Positions 1-9,013 of a stretch of DNA of 44,954 nucleotides are shown here, in pieces (the first letter of the stretch is position 1; every line of letters begins with the position of its first letter). The notes beneath the pieces are model-generated. The model worked only from the letters and a program-made list of their open reading frames with translations. It had not been told where the DNA came from and searched no databases. Position numbers and translations under genes: made by a program. The stretch is from DATGSL01 sp964645585 (lineage in GTDB: Bacteria > Verrucomicrobiota > Verrucomicrobiia > Opitutales > T3Sed10-336), in assembly GCA_964645585.1 (NCBI GenBank), contig CAZYAN010000032.1, forward strand, positions 1 to 44,954, read 5' to 3'.

Positions 1-2158
1 CTAATTCGAGAACAATCGACCGGGAATGATTCTCAATAAAGCGTCCAGCCACTGCCTCTTCATGATCCAAATAGCTGTTGTCATTGCCGCGCCCCTGGTA
101 TTCGTCGATGGTTCCGCCTGGATCGAACTCTAGCGGCGTAGCGTCATCGACATCAAAGGCCCGCAGGTGGACGGTTTTTCCGCCGTAGCCGGGCATGTTC
201 ACTTTCATATCGACGATGTTTCGGATTGCTCCTCCCGGCTCTTCCGCGCAAGGGAAATACCGCCAGCCGTTAAGCCATTCCAGATCGAGGGCTGTGAATT
301 CATTGTCATATTCCGACACCGAAAATTCTTCCAGGAGCCCCGGCCCATGCCGCGATTCCCATGCCACCGTCACATTTGGACGGATGAACTTCACTTTGTC
401 CGTCGCGAGGGTTGCGTTGTTGGGCTTGCGGACGGTCAATGTCACCGTCGCTTCGCCTCCGGCAGCGAAGTTTTCCGTGCCCGCGACGGTGAACTCAACC
501 GGTCCCTCATCTTCCGAAAGGGTAACTCCGCTGGACACGAGGATCCCCGTGGCTTTGTTGCGCACAATGAGAAGGTTATTGTTCCAGGTCAGCCGCCTTG
601 TCAAACTGCTCACCTCCGTCGGCCTCACGATCAGCGTCGCCTTTGCTGCCGGTTCGGGACTTTGCGCGTCGCGCCTGGCAAGGATCCAGGCGCCGGGATC
701 GTTCTTGTCCTCCTCCGGCAGCGGCTCGGTCTGGCCGACGGGAATCGCATCGAGAGCGACGCGGGCAACGTGGAAGGGCTGGGACTGAAAGGTCGTCGCG
801 CCTTCGAAGTGGCCGTCAAGGGTAACGGATATGGTGAGGTTTTCTCCCGGCAGGTCAAAATACGCGTCGGCGCTGTCAGCGCTGTGATACATCGTGCTGA
901 ACCCGGCGGAACCGTGCCAGTCGCTCTGGACATCGAGGGGCGGCAGGCCCGAGGCGGGGTTGTTGTACGGCCAAAACGAGGCGCAAGGCAGCGTGACTTG
1001 GCGGATGTCACCTTGCGATTACCTCACCTTTAGCGATGCCGACGATCTCGCAAGCCATCACTGTTACTTCGATTTTCCGGTCCGCCTCCCCATTGTCTTG
1101 TGGCACGGTCTCCGCACTTGGCGTCGGGTCGGGAATCGGCGTCAGCGAGGCGCGAAACTTTGCTCCGGCACCGAAGCCCGTTCGAAGGAAACCGATTAAA
1201 AAGGTCTTCCCATGCGTATGAATAGGACCGCCACTGTGTCCCGCAAACACCTCCCTCTCCTCGACTGTCGGCACTGTTATAGGCTCCCCATCCAGCGTGA
1301 GGCCAAAGCGAAATCGCCTCCCCCGCACGCAATATACGCGGACAAAGTCACCGTCTCCCCCGGATGGACAACCGCTGGATGCGCGGTAACGACGATTTCG
1401 GGTTCGGTGATCACCACGGTAACTGTTTCAAACAGCTCCGTGCCTCCGCGCGAAAAACGCACCGTCGCCTGATAGGTTCCGGCTTCGTTGAAGACCTGCG
1501 AGTTAATCGCTTCGTTGCCGGAAGCATCGCCGGTCCAGTCATAATCGCCCGAGCAGCCGGAAGCCGACGCTGAAAAAAAGATCTCTTCGCCCGCGCAGGC
1601 GGTTGCGGGCGACGCCGAGGCGGTCAGCACGATTTCTCGGACCTCGACAGTAACCGTTTCTGAAATCCCGATACCGTTGATGGTGTAGGTCACGGTCGCC
1701 TCCTTCAGTCCTGGCGTGGAGAATTGCGCTTGAACGATATCGCTGTCGCCGCTCGCAGCGCCGCTCCACGAAAATCCTCCTTCCGTCCCAGCGGTCGCGG
1801 TAAAAGTTACGGTTTCACCGACGCAGACAATTCGCGGCGAGGCTTCAGCCGTGAGTTCGGGACGCTCCGTCCCGCGGACCCGAAGGAAGAGCCGGTCGGC
1901 ATTGGTCGAAATGCTCGAGGCGAGCGTCTCGCCGAAACCGGCCTCAAGGTAGGGCAAGGCATACCAGTCCTTCAGGGTCTCGCTGGTCTCCAGCGTGTAA
2001 AGGTAATTATCACGACCGAACCACGAGAGCAAATACTCCCCGCCGTCTTGAGAAATCGTGAGGTCTTCGTTCAGGGGAAGAACCTGGGCGTCGGCTGGCA
2101 ACGCGAATTGTCCGAGATGGAGCGCGACAAGGGCATGCAACAAGATCAACTGTTTCAT
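1..2158 (-). CDS. Secreted Ig/PKD-repeat protein, frame broken twice, C-terminus off window
   Basis: The start is the ATG at 2158, chosen because it opens a clear signal peptide (MKQLILLHALVALHLG, cleavage near ADA-Q). Mature residues ~25-100 form a compact module ending in NADRLFLRV that I associate with Verrucomicrobial exported proteins. Then come two or three Ig/PKD-like beta repeats, each with a GETVTF or GEEIFF strand, most with cysteines. The frame is lost at the five-C run 1320-1324 (one base missing) and again near 1011-1016 (one base extra). Joining the three frames gives about 720 continuous residues with no other stop. The last ~335 residues (GDIRQVTLPCASFWPYNN onward) remain open to the window edge, so the C-terminus is unseen. 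Function is unknown; a surface adhesion or polymer-binding role is only inference. Either sequence error or a young pseudogene would explain the breaks. The plus-strand frames here are shadows. Confidence 0.6.
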
Positions 2159-2320
2159 CGGGTGTTGAGGGAAAGCGGAGGGTGATGGATTCTTAATCGG
2201 TGAACGGGAAAAAGCAGCCGGTTTCACGACGAGTGCGCACAAATTAGGAATCCAAATACTGGATTTCATTACGATTCGATCGCCATTCGCGCCTGTAGAC
2301 GATCTGTTGAATCTCCTTTC

Positions 2321-2367
2321 ATAGTCTCTTTATTCGTGTGTATTCGCGTTAATTCGTGGTTAGAAAT
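2321..2367. repeat. Interspersed intergenic repeat (TTCGTGTGTATTCG...TTCGTGGTT)
   Basis: This AT-richer stretch reads TTATTCGTGTGTATTCGCG followed by TTAATTCGTGGTTA. It shares the phrases CGTGTGT and TTCGTGGTT with the element at 5342-5370. I recall similar 'attcgtgttaattcgtggtt' elements as abundant intergenic sequences in PVC genomes. The stop codon of the upstream unknown gene (complement of 2360-2362) lies inside it. Confidence 0.5.
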
Positions 2368-3157
2368 CTTCTTCCGCCGCGGGATTTTCGGATAACAAGC
2401 GGGGTGCGTCCGGCTCGTGCGGGCGGCTTTTCACTGGCGCGAAATTGATGATCAAGTCTTCCTTCACCGGCGGATTGGCGGCGAGGTAGCGCTCGCGCGC
2501 TTCCCGCAGCGCCTTGGAGCGCTGCCAGGCGTCGCGAAACTCCTCTTCGTTCTCCCAGTAGAATTCGTGAAGCAACTCCATCTCGGCGAAGAGGCGGTCC
2601 GGGGGAGCTTGCATTCCACCGGCTTCCAGCCAATACGGCGCGGCGGAATCCTCTGGAATTGAAAACTCATCGGGCAAGGATTCAGCGTTCGCCTCGGATA
2701 CAATCGCGAAATACGGATGCACCGCGTTCTCCGCGCCGATTTCGCCGATCGCCGGCAAGGCGGCAAAGCTCGTCGCGCTCCAAACTGTGAATTCGCCGCC
2801 CCACTGGATCCTCGAAACCTGATCGCCGTAAACCGTGATAAGAAGCATCTCCAGTGGCTCGCGCGGTTTCGAATCGAGATCCGGAACCGGCTGAATCTCG
2901 GGAACAGCGACAATTTCGTCCGCGCCTTCCTCCGCGGGTTCCGGCAATGACACCGGAGGCGCGACCCGCCGAAGCACGACCTTCCGGTCGCCTTCGTCGA
3001 TCGTATGCACCTCCAAAGCCGGCACCTCCCGGAGCCGCTCCCTCACAGTCGCCCTCCGCTCCCTTTCGGCGAGCATTTCATCCGAAACAATCGCGTCGGC
3101 CTCAGCCGGTGTCGGAACCGGCGACCTTTCGACCGCCGTCAAAGGCAGGGTGAGCAA
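2360..3157 (-). CDS. Exported protein of unknown function, start uncertain
   Basis: A 265-codon open frame that I do not recognise. It is acidic and proline-rich, with no obvious domain. The middle (about residues 100-160) has a plausible globular segment with VYGDQVSRIQWGGEFTVW. The C-terminal third is charged and helical (FAEMELLHEFYWENEEEF, then WQRSKALREARERYLAANP). The open frame continues upstream of the TTG at 3157 as FLVPVLVCLLTLPLTA, a convincing signal-peptide core, but no ATG, GTG or TTG is available in that frame before a stop. An ATG at 3197 (or 3200) sits one base out of frame; removing one base of the AAA run at 3180-3182 gives MTNSTFLVPVLVCLLTLPLTA. The true start is probably 3197 or 3200, with a sequence error. 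The gene ends inside an interspersed repeat. No role can be assigned. Confidence 0.6.
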   Translation of the reverse strand: MLTLPLTAVERSPVPTPAEADAIVSDEMLAERERRATVRERLREVPALEVHTIDEGDRKVVLRRVAPPVSLPEPAEEGADEIVAVPEIQPVPDLDSKPREPLEMLLITVYGDQVSRIQWGGEFTVWSATSFAALPAIGEIGAENAVHPYFAIVSEANAESLPDEFSIPEDSAAPYWLEAGGMQAPPDRLFAEMELLHEFYWENEEEFRDAWQRSKALREARERYLAANPPVKEDLIINFAPVKSRPHEPDAPRLLSENPAAEEDF

Positions 3158-3274
3158 ACAGACAAGAACGGGAACAAGGAAAGGTCGAATTAGTCATCAT
3201 CAGAAGCGGAGGCAGTGAAAAATCGGGTTTTGCTCTAGGGTCCAAGTTCAAGAAATCGACCCAATTTACCTCAT

Positions 3275-3550
3275 ATGTCGGTAGATAGTGCGAGCATTAA
3301 ATTCCTACAATTGTGGGCATTGAAATTAGAGGAAGCATGTGCCCAAGTTTTGCGGAGGATGCGGAAGCAGAAAGACCTTTCGCAGCATGATTTGGCTTAT
3401 GAAGCAAATATCAGCCACAACAACGTTTCCCTCTACGAGACCGGAAACCGGCTCCCGAGTTTGGCCACGCTTTTTGCTCTCTGTCGTGCGCTGGATGTTC
3501 CTCCCGATGAGTTTGTGCGCGAAGTCGACAAATTGAATCCCACCCTTTAA
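3275..3550 (+). CDS. Small XRE-family DNA-binding regulator
   Basis: A 91-residue Cro/CI-type helix-turn-helix protein. Residues ~22-85 form one HTH_3 domain: RRMRKQKDLSQHDLAYEA is helices 1-2, ISHNNVSLYETGNRLPS is the recognition helix with the usual YE.G..PS signature, and LATLFALCRALDVPPDEF closes the fold. There is no second domain, so any effector would have to act through another protein; autoregulation or control of the gene 175 bases downstream is possible but not shown. The ATG at 3275 gives the full family length. It is flanked by the unknown exported gene, transcribed divergently, and the DUF1501 gene in the same direction. Confidence 0.9.
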   Translation: MSVDSASIKFLQLWALKLEEACAQVLRRMRKQKDLSQHDLAYEANISHNNVSLYETGNRLPSLATLFALCRALDVPPDEFVREVDKLNPTL

Positions 3551-3710
3551 GGAAGAGTAACACGGTCGGCCCAGTCCCTGCCACACCAGCCCAAAACGGT
3601 GTGTTTGGAGACCTCGGGCTTGTGCGGCTGCTAGTTTTCATTTCCGGTTTGCCTTTCCGGGTGCGACCCGATTCATTCCTTGACGAACCAAGCGGCTTCA
3701 GCCCACCCGA

Positions 3711-3720
3711 AAAGGGAGGT
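3711..3720 (+). promoter_or_regulatory. Strong Shine-Dalgarno sequence for the DUF1501 gene
   Basis: AAAGGGAGGT lies five bases before the ATG at 3726. It fixes the start of the DUF1501 gene and stands out because most genes in this window have weak or no Shine-Dalgarno sequences. Confidence 0.7.
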
Positions 3721-3725
3721 CTCAC

Positions 3726-5273
3726 ATGCACCCTGAAGACTCGGATCCGAATCATCATCTTTGCTCCGATCATTGCGGCGAGGGGCCGACGGTCTGGGAT
3801 TTGCCGGTTCCCCAAAGCTTGAAGCAGGAATGGCTCGGCCTCGAAACGCGGCGGCATTTTCTGGGAAGGACCGGCAAGGTGTTGGCGCTCGCCGGCCTCG
3901 CGAGCTTGCTCGGCGGCGCTGGCGGACCGCTGGCGGCACTGGCGCGGGGAGAGAAACGGCGGTTCGCCCCGCACTTCGCGCCGAAGGCGAAGCGGGCGAT
4001 TTATCTCTTTTTGGCCGGCGCGCCGTCGCAGTTTGAAACGTGGGACTATAAACCGAAACTCTCGGCGATGTTTGACCATGACCTGCCGGAGTCGGTGCGG
4101 ATGGGGCAGGTGCTGACCGGGATGACGTCAGGGCAGTCCCGGCTGCCGATCGCTCCGAGTTTTTTTAAGTTCAAGCAACACGGCCAGGCGGGACATTGGA
4201 TCAGTGAACTTTTTCCCCATACCGCCAAAATCGCGGATGAGCTGGCGATCATTAAGTCGCTTCACACCGACGCGATCAACCATGAGCCGGCGATCCTGCA
4301 GATTACGACCGGAAGCATGATCCAAGGAAAGGCCTCGATGGGGTCCTGGCTTGCCTACGGACTGGGAGCGATGAACGAGGATCTGCCAACCTTCGTCGTC
4401 CTGACCTCGAAATTGCCGCCCGTCGGAAACATTCAGGCGCTTTCATCGAGCCTTTGGTCGTCGGGCTTTCTGCCGCCGGATCTTTCCGGTGTCGCCCTGC
4501 GGTCGGGCGGGGATCCGGTGCTGCACCTTTCGGATCCGCCGGGTGTTACGCGCGATATGCGCCGCGCGATGATCGACGGTGTTAACGAACTCAATCGCCA
4601 GATCTACGAAGACGTCGGCGATCCGGAAATCCACACGCGCATCTCCCAGTATGAGATGGCCTTCAAGATGCAGACGTCGGTGCCGGAGCTGACCGACATG
4701 TCAAACGAGCCGCAGGCGACCTGGGATCTTTACGGGCCGCAAGCGAAGGAGCCCGGAACGTTTGCTTACAACTGCCTGCTCGCGCGGCGCATGGCCGAGC
4801 GGGGCGTGCGGTTTACCCAGATTTTCCACCGGGGGTGGGACGCGCACGCGGATTTGCCGAATCGGATGCGGATCCTTTGTGAGGAAGTCGACCGGCCGAC
4901 CGCAGCCCTGGTCGCCGACCTCCGTCAGCGAGGCCTGCTCGACGACACGCTTGTAATCTGCGGCGGCGAGTTCGGGCGGACGGTCTATTCACAAGGAGGT
5001 TTGCAACAGGACAAATACGGACGCGACCACCATCCCCGCTGCTTCCCGACCTGGATGGCCGGCGGCGGCGTGAAGCCGGGAATCAGTTACGGCGAGACCG
5101 ACGACTTTTCGTATAACATCGTGAAAAATCCGATGCACATCCGCGATCTTCACGCGACGATCCTTCACCTTTTCGGCATCGATCACGAGCGTTTGACGTT
5201 TCCTTTTCAGGGACTCGAACAGCGCCTGACCGGCACCGAGCAGGCTCGCGTTGTAAAAGATCTGATCGCATAA
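3726..5273 (+). CDS. DUF1501 family secreted protein (sulfatase-like fold)
   Basis: A 515-residue DUF1501 protein, a family related to the alkaline phosphatase/sulfatase superfamily and very common in Planctomycetes and Verrucomicrobia. A twin-arginine-like signal occupies residues ~40-75 (TRRHFLGRTGK, then a hydrophobic stretch ending ALAR). Family blocks visible are FLAGAPSQFETWDYKP, DELAIIKSLHTDAINHEPA, GMSWL-type GSWLAYGLG, FTQIFHRGWDAHADLP and CGGEFGRTVYSQGG, which ends the predicted metal/active-site region. The start follows a strong Shine-Dalgarno sequence. These genes are usually paired with a DUF1549/DUF1553 cytochrome-like gene; none is present here, and the neighbours are an XRE regulator and a convergent oxidoreductase. 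The substrate is unknown. Family assignment is firm, function is not. Confidence 0.9.
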   Translation: MHPEDSDPNHHLCSDHCGEGPTVWDLPVPQSLKQEWLGLETRRHFLGRTGKVLALAGLASLLGGAGGPLAALARGEKRRFAPHFAPKAKRAIYLFLAGAPSQFETWDYKPKLSAMFDHDLPESVRMGQVLTGMTSGQSRLPIAPSFFKFKQHGQAGHWISELFPHTAKIADELAIIKSLHTDAINHEPAILQITTGSMIQGKASMGSWLAYGLGAMNEDLPTFVVLTSKLPPVGNIQALSSSLWSSGFLPPDLSGVALRSGGDPVLHLSDPPGVTRDMRRAMIDGVNELNRQIYEDVGDPEIHTRISQYEMAFKMQTSVPELTDMSNEPQATWDLYGPQAKEPGTFAYNCLLARRMAERGVRFTQIFHRGWDAHADLPNRMRILCEEVDRPTAALVADLRQRGLLDDTLVICGGEFGRTVYSQGGLQQDKYGRDHHPRCFPTWMAGGGVKPGISYGETDDFSYNIVKNPMHIRDLHATILHLFGIDHERLTFPFQGLEQRLTGTEQARVVKDLIA

Positions 5274-5296
5274 TCCGCCCCCCGCGCTTTTCACAG

Positions 5297-5370
5297 CCAC
5301 CACGGAATACACGGAAGAAAGAAACCAAGGGTCTCAGATCTTTCCGTGTGTTCCACGTATTTCGTGGTTT
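5297..5370. repeat. Imperfect inverted repeat of the interspersed element
   Basis: The left arm CCACCACGGAATACACGGAA (5297-5316) is roughly complementary to the right arm at 5342-5370, which contains TTTCCGTGTG and ATTTCGTGGTTT. The loop is about 25 bases. It sits between the convergent DUF1501 and Gfo/Idh genes, so transcripts from either side could fold it into a hairpin and it may end transcription; there is no clean T-tract. It resembles the element at 2321-2367. Confidence 0.55.
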
Positions 5371-5431
5371 CCTATTCTGGTCGTCAGTTTAAAAGTAGCG
5401 CGCCCTGCTCGGCGAACCACGCCAAGCTCAT

Positions 5432-6712
5432 TCAGGTCGTGACCGGCTTGTAGTCGATCCGGCGTCCTTCGCTCGCTGACGTTGTGGCGAGAATCGCTGC
5501 GACCGCGTGAGCGTAGCCGGCGAAGATGTCTGCGCGGGTTTTTGTCGAACCTTCGCGGACGCAGGTGAACCAGTTTTCCAGGTGGCTCTGTGCATCCACC
5601 GGCGCGAACTCACGTTTCTCGACCGGGTCATCCGCGGAGGCGCCGTTTGGTCCGAGCTTCAACGTCGCTCGCTGAGAGAACGGGCAGTGCAGCGTGCCGC
5701 GTGTGCCATAAAAATTGATTTGTGAACCGGGTGCCGAATTGCCGGTGCGACAACTCGCATTGAGAATCATTCCATTCTCGTACGTGAAGAGGCATTCTTG
5801 GAAATCAGCGATTTCACTTTCCTGCACCATCCATGCCTGAACGCCTGTGCCGGACGTGGGAACCCCGGAATCGCTGAGCCAGTGCGCGATATCGATCACG
5901 TGACTGCCGAGCAGGCCGGTGATGCCGGTCGTGTAGTCGGAATACAGATGCCAGCCGCGAAGCTGTTGCGGGTCGAACGGGCGTTTCGGCAGGTCCATGA
6001 GAAACGCGTCCCAGTCGACGTCTTCAGGGCGCACGACACTGGTGTCGCGCCTGCCCCACGCGAAGTGTGGTCTGTGGTAGCTTGCATCCACTTTTAGAAT
6101 ACGTCCCAGCGCGCCTTCCTTGATCGCTTTGGCCGCTTCAATGAATTGCCCCTGCGAGCGGAATTGGGTGCCGACCTGCACAACGGTGCCGTTTCTCTGA
6201 GTAGCTTCGACAGCGGCTTCAGCTTGTTCGAGCGAGACGGACATCGGTTTCTCCACGTAGACATGCTTTCCCGCGTCGGCGGCGGCGACCAGAATCGGCG
6301 TGTGGCTGAAGTCAGGAGTCGCGATGATCACGCAATCGACTTCGTTCATCGCGAGCACGTCTTGGTAGCGCGAAAAGCTCTTTGGCTTCCGCCCGGTCGT
6401 TTTTTCGATCTTCGCGGCGGTCGATTCGGCATTGACGCTCCACACATCGCAGACGGCCGGGAAGTCGATTTGCCAGGCCTCGTGCTTGGGCAGACATTCG
6501 GCCAGCAACTGGTTGCAGCGATGGCCAGTCCCGATCAGTCCGATCCCAATCCGAGAGTTTGGAGAGCCCGGCGAAGGGGTCGCCGCGGCGGCGCGCGGCG
6601 CAAGGCTGAATGACTTCGCCAGAGCGGCCCCAGCCAGAGCGAGGGAAGAAGTTTTCAAAAATTGCCGGCGATTCTGCTGTGCGGTGTGTTCGCTCGCTTT
6701 TCTTGATGTCAT
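5432..6712 (-). CDS. Tat-exported Gfo/Idh/MocA family oxidoreductase
   Basis: A 426-residue NAD(P)-dependent oxidoreductase. Residues ~15-45 form a twin-arginine signal (NRRQFLKTSSLALAGAALA, then an alanine-rich end). The Rossmann motif IGIGLIGTGHRCNQ follows, then VDCVIIATPDFSHTPI and KHVYVEKPMSVSLEQAE, where EKP carries the lysine typical of the family. The C-terminal alpha/beta domain contains DWDAFL and GITGLLGSHVIDIAHW, again typical (GG.H.iD motif, here GSH). The ATG at 6712 was preferred to the upstream TTG at 6724. Exported members in PVC bacteria act on sugars or inositols, and some are glycosidases that use NAD in catalysis; the substrate cannot be named. It faces the lipoprotein FAD oxidoreductase divergently. 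Confidence 0.92.
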   Translation of the reverse strand: MTSRKASEHTAQQNRRQFLKTSSLALAGAALAKSFSLAPRAAAATPSPGSPNSRIGIGLIGTGHRCNQLLAECLPKHEAWQIDFPAVCDVWSVNAESTAAKIEKTTGRKPKSFSRYQDVLAMNEVDCVIIATPDFSHTPILVAAADAGKHVYVEKPMSVSLEQAEAAVEATQRNGTVVQVGTQFRSQGQFIEAAKAIKEGALGRILKVDASYHRPHFAWGRRDTSVVRPEDVDWDAFLMDLPKRPFDPQQLRGWHLYSDYTTGITGLLGSHVIDIAHWLSDSGVPTSGTGVQAWMVQESEIADFQECLFTYENGMILNASCRTGNSAPGSQINFYGTRGTLHCPFSQRATLKLGPNGASADDPVEKREFAPVDAQSHLENWFTCVREGSTKTRADIFAGYAHAVAAILATTSASEGRRIDYKPVTT

Positions 6713-7020
6713 GAAGATATCCAATCACAGGACGCGGACGGGATGAAACAACAAAATTGCCCGGATCTTGAAGTCATTCTTCTGGTTATTGCAGGGACGG
6801 TCTTTAACCCGCCACTGAAGAAAAGTCCGCGGAAGAAGGTGAGACGGAACTCGCTAACACCTTCTTATATCGCAACGCTTGCGAGCAAATCGCTTTTGGC
6901 CAGGATGGTCCAGGCGAGGTTTGGGCAGTTGCGTGTGTCGGGAATATTGCCTCCCCGGCCGGGTGGCGCTGGAACTTTCCCCTCGCTCGGCCGGCGGTCG
7001 TTTGATTAGGGTCGCGTGCC
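6713..7020. other. Divergent intergenic region with an inverted repeat
   Basis: This 308-base gap separates two divergent genes and should hold both promoters. No gene is visible. The one structure seen is a perfect 9-base inverted repeat, AAGAAGGTG (6833-6841) and CACCTTCTT (6858-6866), with a 16-base spacer. It could be an operator for the flanking oxidoreductases. It is not followed by a T-tract, so a terminator is less likely. Confidence 0.4.
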
Positions 7021-8730
7021 ATGAGAAGCCTCGTGATCTGTTCCGCCTCGCTGATCTTCCTATTCGCTTCGGTGTTTTCCGGCTGTGCCGTCTCGTCGCA
7101 ATTGCCGAAGGGAATGGATGAGTATGACGTGGTTGTCTACGGAGGAACCAGCGCCGGAGTAACAGCGGCGGTCCAGGCGGCCGCGATGGGAAAATCAGTC
7201 GTGATCATCAACCATTATCCGCACCTCGGCGGACTGACCAGCTCTGGACTCGGCCGCACTGACTCCGGGCGCAAGGCGGTCATCGGCGGCCTGTCGCGTG
7301 AGTTTTACCGGCGCGTGCGCGCGTACTACGAAAACGAGGACGTCTGGACTCATGAGACTCGTCAGGAGTATATGGAGAAAGGCCGGATGCTCGAGCAGGA
7401 CGACGACGCGCAATGGGGATTTGAGCCGCACGTCGCGGAGCTGATTTTTCATCAGATGATCGAGGAGGCGGGCGTGTATTATGAGCCGAACGAATACTTG
7501 GTCCGCGACCAGGGCCGGGGAGTGATTAAGGAAGGCAATCGTATCCGGATGATTGTGACGGAATCCGGACGGCGTTTCGCGGGAAAAATGTTCATCGATG
7601 CCACGTACGAAGGCGATTTGATGGCCGAGGCTGCCGTTTCGTACATCGTTGGGCGCGAGGGCAATGCGAAATACGGCGAAACGCTCAACGGAATTCAGGT
7701 GGCAAACACCCGCAACCATGTCTTTACGCACGAAGCTGAGTGGTATCCGCAGCGGCCGCTGCCTCCGGAGGCGCGCGTCGATCCATACGTGATTCCGGGC
7801 GATCCGGAAAGCGGACTTTTGCCGGGCGTCAATCCGGATGCGGGCGGTGAGGACGGAGAGGGTGATAATCGCGTCCAATCGTATTGTTACCGGCTTTGTC
7901 TGACGGATGTTCCGGAGAACCAGATCCCGTTCGCTCCCCCGCCGGGTTACGACGAGGCCGATTTTGAGCTGCTATTCCGGATGTTTGAGGCGGGCGAGAA
8001 GCGCGTTCCGTGGCTGCCCGGAGCGATGCCGAACCGGAAGACGGACACGAACAATCGCTGGGCGGTTTCCATGAACCTTGTCGGCGGATCGCTTAAGTAT
8101 CCGGAAGCCGGTTACAGAGAGCGCAGGGAGATTGAGAAGAGACATGAGTATTGGCAGCGAGGTCTGATGTATTCGCTGGCGAATCATCCGCGGGTCCCCG
8201 AAGAGATTCGGGCGGAAGTGAGCCGCTGGGGTTACGCGGCTGACGAGTTTGCGGACAACGACAACTGGCCGTATGCAATCTACGTGCGGGTCGCTCGCCG
8301 GATGATCAGCGATTACGTGATGACCGAGCATGATTGCCGCGGGGATCGCGCGGCACCGGATCCGGTTGGCATGGGTTCCTACGGGATGGATTCTCACAAC
8401 GTGCAGCGTTATGTCACGCCGGAGGGGTACGTGCAGAACGAGGGCAATATTGAAGTCTGGCTCCGCGCCCCCTATGTCATCAGTTACCGGTCGATTATTC
8501 CCAAACGAGGTGAAGTCGAGAACCTGCTGGTCCCGGTTGCGGTTTCGGCGTCGCACATTTCGTACGGATCGATTCGGATGGAGCCGGTATTCATGATTCT
8601 CGGCCAGTCAGCCGCGACGGCCGCGGCGCTGGCGATTGATGACGGCGTCGCTGTGCAGGAGGTCGATTATGCGAAGCTTCGGACGCGGCTGCTGGCCGAT
8701 GGTCAAATTTTAGAGATGCCGGAGAGCTGA
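7021..8730 (+). CDS. Lipoprotein FAD-dependent oxidoreductase
   Basis: A 569-residue flavoprotein of the FAD_oxidored (PF12831) type. The N-terminus is a lipoprotein signal (hydrophobic residues 4-20, lipobox VFSGC with Cys22). The dinucleotide-binding motif follows at ~35-60: DVVVYGGTSAGVTAAVQA, then KSVVIINHYPHLGG. A second FAD contact is probable at MFIDATYEGDLMAEAA, and the C-terminal FAD motif is near MILGQSAATAAALA. Lipid anchoring of such enzymes is often seen in PVC and Bacteroidetes genomes next to polysaccharide-degrading functions. No transport or hydrolase partner is adjacent, so the substrate is open. The ATG at 7021 gives a full signal peptide. Confidence 0.9.
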   Translation: MRSLVICSASLIFLFASVFSGCAVSSQLPKGMDEYDVVVYGGTSAGVTAAVQAAAMGKSVVIINHYPHLGGLTSSGLGRTDSGRKAVIGGLSREFYRRVRAYYENEDVWTHETRQEYMEKGRMLEQDDDAQWGFEPHVAELIFHQMIEEAGVYYEPNEYLVRDQGRGVIKEGNRIRMIVTESGRRFAGKMFIDATYEGDLMAEAAVSYIVGREGNAKYGETLNGIQVANTRNHVFTHEAEWYPQRPLPPEARVDPYVIPGDPESGLLPGVNPDAGGEDGEGDNRVQSYCYRLCLTDVPENQIPFAPPPGYDEADFELLFRMFEAGEKRVPWLPGAMPNRKTDTNNRWAVSMNLVGGSLKYPEAGYRERREIEKRHEYWQRGLMYSLANHPRVPEEIRAEVSRWGYAADEFADNDNWPYAIYVRVARRMISDYVMTEHDCRGDRAAPDPVGMGSYGMDSHNVQRYVTPEGYVQNEGNIEVWLRAPYVISYRSIIPKRGEVENLLVPVAVSASHISYGSIRMEPVFMILGQSAATAAALAIDDGVAVQEVDYAKLRTRLLADGQILEMPES

Positions 8731-9013
8731 ATCGCTGTTTCTAGAGTCCCGGAAATCGGGTTCGCCTGGAGGGATCGATGTATCCATCCATAGGATTCGG
8801 GCTTCCTCGTAAACGAGAATGCGGTGAGGGCTGTCGGGCGCCGGAGGGCGGTCTTCTTTTCGGGAGCCATTCCCGGAGAGGTGATCACGCTTTCACGAGC
8901 GCAGCGACATGGTGGGAGCGTAGCTGCCGGCCGTGTGCCGGTGGAGGCGCTTTTCCGGTGCAGAACGGCGCGAAGGCCAGCATCCGGAGCCAGGCAAATC
9001 GCAGCCTGGGCGG
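8731..9013. other. Convergent intergenic region, no gene recognised
   Basis: This 283-base space lies between convergent genes. Short open frames on both strands have no recognisable domain, start signal or composition to support them. No T-tailed hairpin or known RNA fold was seen. Confidence 0.4.

Noticed and set aside
167..1033. A 288-codon plus-strand open frame
   Set aside because: Shadow of the secreted repeat protein read on the minus strand, whose frame there continues the same repeat protein and is open for ~335 codons.
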